A program made the translations under genes and the position numbers. A stretch of 6,771 nt of DNA from Sporichthyaceae bacterium (lineage in GTDB: Bacteria; Actinomycetota; Actinomycetes; JACCUZ01): assembly GCA_013698395.1 (NCBI GenBank), contig JACCUZ010000144.1, positions 1 to 6,771 on the forward strand. The letters run 5' to 3'. The notes under the pieces were generated by a model. It ran no database searches. It was not told the DNA's origin and saw only the letters and a list, made by a program, of their open reading frames with translations. Of the stretch, positions 5,630 to 6,771 are shown one piece after another; within the stretch, counting starts at the first letter, position 1, and the number at the start of each line of letters is the position of its first letter.

Positions 5630-6482
5630 ACTTGAAGCCGGTGATCGTTATCGACCGTACGACGTGGCGCTGGAACGTGAGGAACAGGACCAGCAGCGGG
5701 ACGATGGCCACGGTGGTGGCTGCCATGACCAGGGTCCAGTTGCCGTTGTACTGCGACTGCAGGTTCGCCGTCGCCAGCGTCAACGTCTGCCAGGTTGGTC
5801 CGCTGGTGATGACCAGGGGCCATAGGAAGTTGTTCCAGTGCGAGACGATGGTGATGATCGTCAAGGTCGCGAGGATGGGGCGGCTGACCGGGACCACCAC
5901 GTACCGAAGGATCTTCAGGGTGTTGCACCCGTCGAGGCGCGCGGCGCTGATCAGGTCCTCGGGTATCCCGCGGAAGTACTCCCGCAGCAGGAAGATCCCG
6001 TACGGCGAGCCGAAGACCTGTGGCAGCACGAGCCCCCAGAATGTGTTGCGTAGACCAACCTCTGCGAACATCACGTACAGCGGGATGATCGTCACGATCT
6101 GCGGCACCATCAGCGTCGCAAGATAGACCCAGAACAGCGCGTCACGGCCCGGGAAGCGCAGCCGGGCGAACGCGTACGCTGCCAGCACCGAGAAGACGAG
6201 CTGCCCGACGAGGATCACCGCGACGACCTGAGCGGTCACGACCACCGGTGAGACGAAGTCGTACCGGCCGCCGAACAGCGTGGCGAAGTTGCTGAATGTC
6301 ACCGGGTCTGGCGGGTTCAGTGCGGGCTGCGCGGCGAACTGCCCGGGTGACTTCAGTGCCGTCATTCCGCTCAGCACGAACGGTGCAACGGTGACGAGCG
6401 CTCCGACGGCCAGGAGTAGGTAGGCCACCGCTGAGGCAATCGGGCGGGGGTGACCGCCGCGCGACCGTTGTGCCGAGATCAT
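5628..6482 (-). CDS. Carbohydrate ABC transporter permease, MalG-like (CUT1)
   Basis: This 284-residue inner-membrane subunit is complete and of usual MalG-type length. Six hydrophobic segments are visible at about residues 16-40, 79-107, 115-141, 147-167, 203-222 and 251-270. The cytoplasmic EAA loop that docks onto the ATPase is at about 175-198: SAARLDG (179-185) followed by ILRYVVVP. The C-terminus ITITGFK is the typical MalG-type end. The ATG start overlaps the stop of the upstream MalF-like permease (ATGA, 6482-6479), and no Shine-Dalgarno is evident, so translation probably depends on coupling. The solute-binding protein gene follows after 10 bases. The ATPase is not in the window; many actinobacterial CUT1 systems share a distant MsiK-type ATPase, and that is likely here by inference. 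Confidence 0.95.
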   Translation of the reverse strand: MISAQRSRGGHPRPIASAVAYLLLAVGALVTVAPFVLSGMTALKSPGQFAAQPALNPPDPVTFSNFATLFGGRYDFVSPVVVTAQVVAVILVGQLVFSVLAAYAFARLRFPGRDALFWVYLATLMVPQIVTIIPLYVMFAEVGLRNTFWGLVLPQVFGSPYGIFLLREYFRGIPEDLISAARLDGCNTLKILRYVVVPVSRPILATLTIITIVSHWNNFLWPLVITSGPTWQTLTLATANLQSQYNGNWTLVMAATTVAIVPLLVLFLTFQRHVVRSITITGFK

Positions 6483-6771
6483 GACGAAAGGTCGTACGTC
6501 GTGCGTGCCCGGAACCAGCGCTGCTGCCCGACGGTAATGACCACGAGCAGCACGAACAGCACGAGAGCCATGACCGAGGCCTGGCCGATGTTGCGGGACT
6601 GGAACGCCTGGTAGTAGATCCGGCCGGCCACGACGTCCGTCACGCCCTCGGGACCGCCCTGCGGTGTCAGCGCGTAGATGGAGTCGAAGACCTGGAAGCT
6701 GCTGATGACTCCGGTGACCAGCACGAAGAACGTGGTGGGACGCAGCAACGGCAGCTTGATCCGCCAGAAGA
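6479..6771 (-). CDS. Carbohydrate ABC transporter permease, MalF-like, N-terminus beyond the window edge
   Basis: Only the last 96 residues are present; the frame is open to the right edge and begins inside the end of the EAA loop (FWRIKLPLLRPTTFF). Visible features are the hydrophobic segment FFVLVTGVISSFQVFDSIYAL, the loop LTPQGGPEGVTDVVAGRIYYQAF and the last membrane helix ASVMALVLFVLLVVITVGQ, followed by a basic tail RWFRAR. The LTxxGGP loop and its spacing are hallmarks of MalF-type CUT1 permeases. The stop overlaps the start of the MalG-like gene by four bases, so the two subunits, which form the heterodimeric channel, are made together. It is the first visible gene of the operon; its promoter lies outside the window. 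Confidence 0.93.
   Translation of the reverse strand, partial: FWRIKLPLLRPTTFFVLVTGVISSFQVFDSIYALTPQGGPEGVTDVVAGRIYYQAFQSRNIGQASVMALVLFVLLVVITVGQQRWFRARTTYDLSS

Overview
The window is GC-rich, with codon use, GTG starts and gene families typical of a high-GC Gram-positive actinobacterium. A SigE-family ECF sigma factor and a 6-phospho-beta-glucosidase-like GH4 enzyme of actinobacterial style point the same way. A Nocardioides/Propionibacteriales-type organism is a reasonable guess, but the sequence alone does not fix the genus. Coding density is very high: the longest gene-free stretch is 88 bases, so no large non-coding region is left unexplained.

Left part (1-1738, all minus strand). Read in the direction of transcription there are three genes. 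The first encodes a small secreted protein with one C-terminal membrane segment (1738-1373). The second encodes a SigE-family sigma factor (1315-797). The third encodes a membrane-anchored beta-propeller-like protein (800 to beyond position 1, cut by the window edge). The sigma and propeller genes overlap by four bases (GTGA) and are very probably translationally coupled. This looks like a cell-envelope signalling module, with the propeller protein placed where an anti-sigma factor would normally be.

Right part (1827-6771). This is a sugar uptake and breakdown locus. A PfkB-family sugar kinase (minus) and an NAD-dependent glycosidase of family GH4 (plus) are divergently arranged, with only 32 bases between their start codons. 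Convergent with the GH4 gene lies a CUT1-type carbohydrate ABC transporter on the minus strand. Its order of transcription is MalF-like permease (partial, cut by the right edge), MalG-like permease, and lipoprotein solute-binding protein, linked by an ATGA overlap and a 10-base gap. No ATPase and no local transcriptional regulator are visible.

Likely joint role (inference): the transporter imports a small oligosaccharide or glycoside, GH4 cleaves it inside the cell, and the PfkB kinase phosphorylates the released sugar, or phosphorylates the glycoside before cleavage. The least understood pieces are the small secreted protein with a duplicated KAxIEHxE motif and the propeller protein paired with the sigma factor. 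I see no CRISPR array, RNA gene, insertion sequence or clear mobile element.
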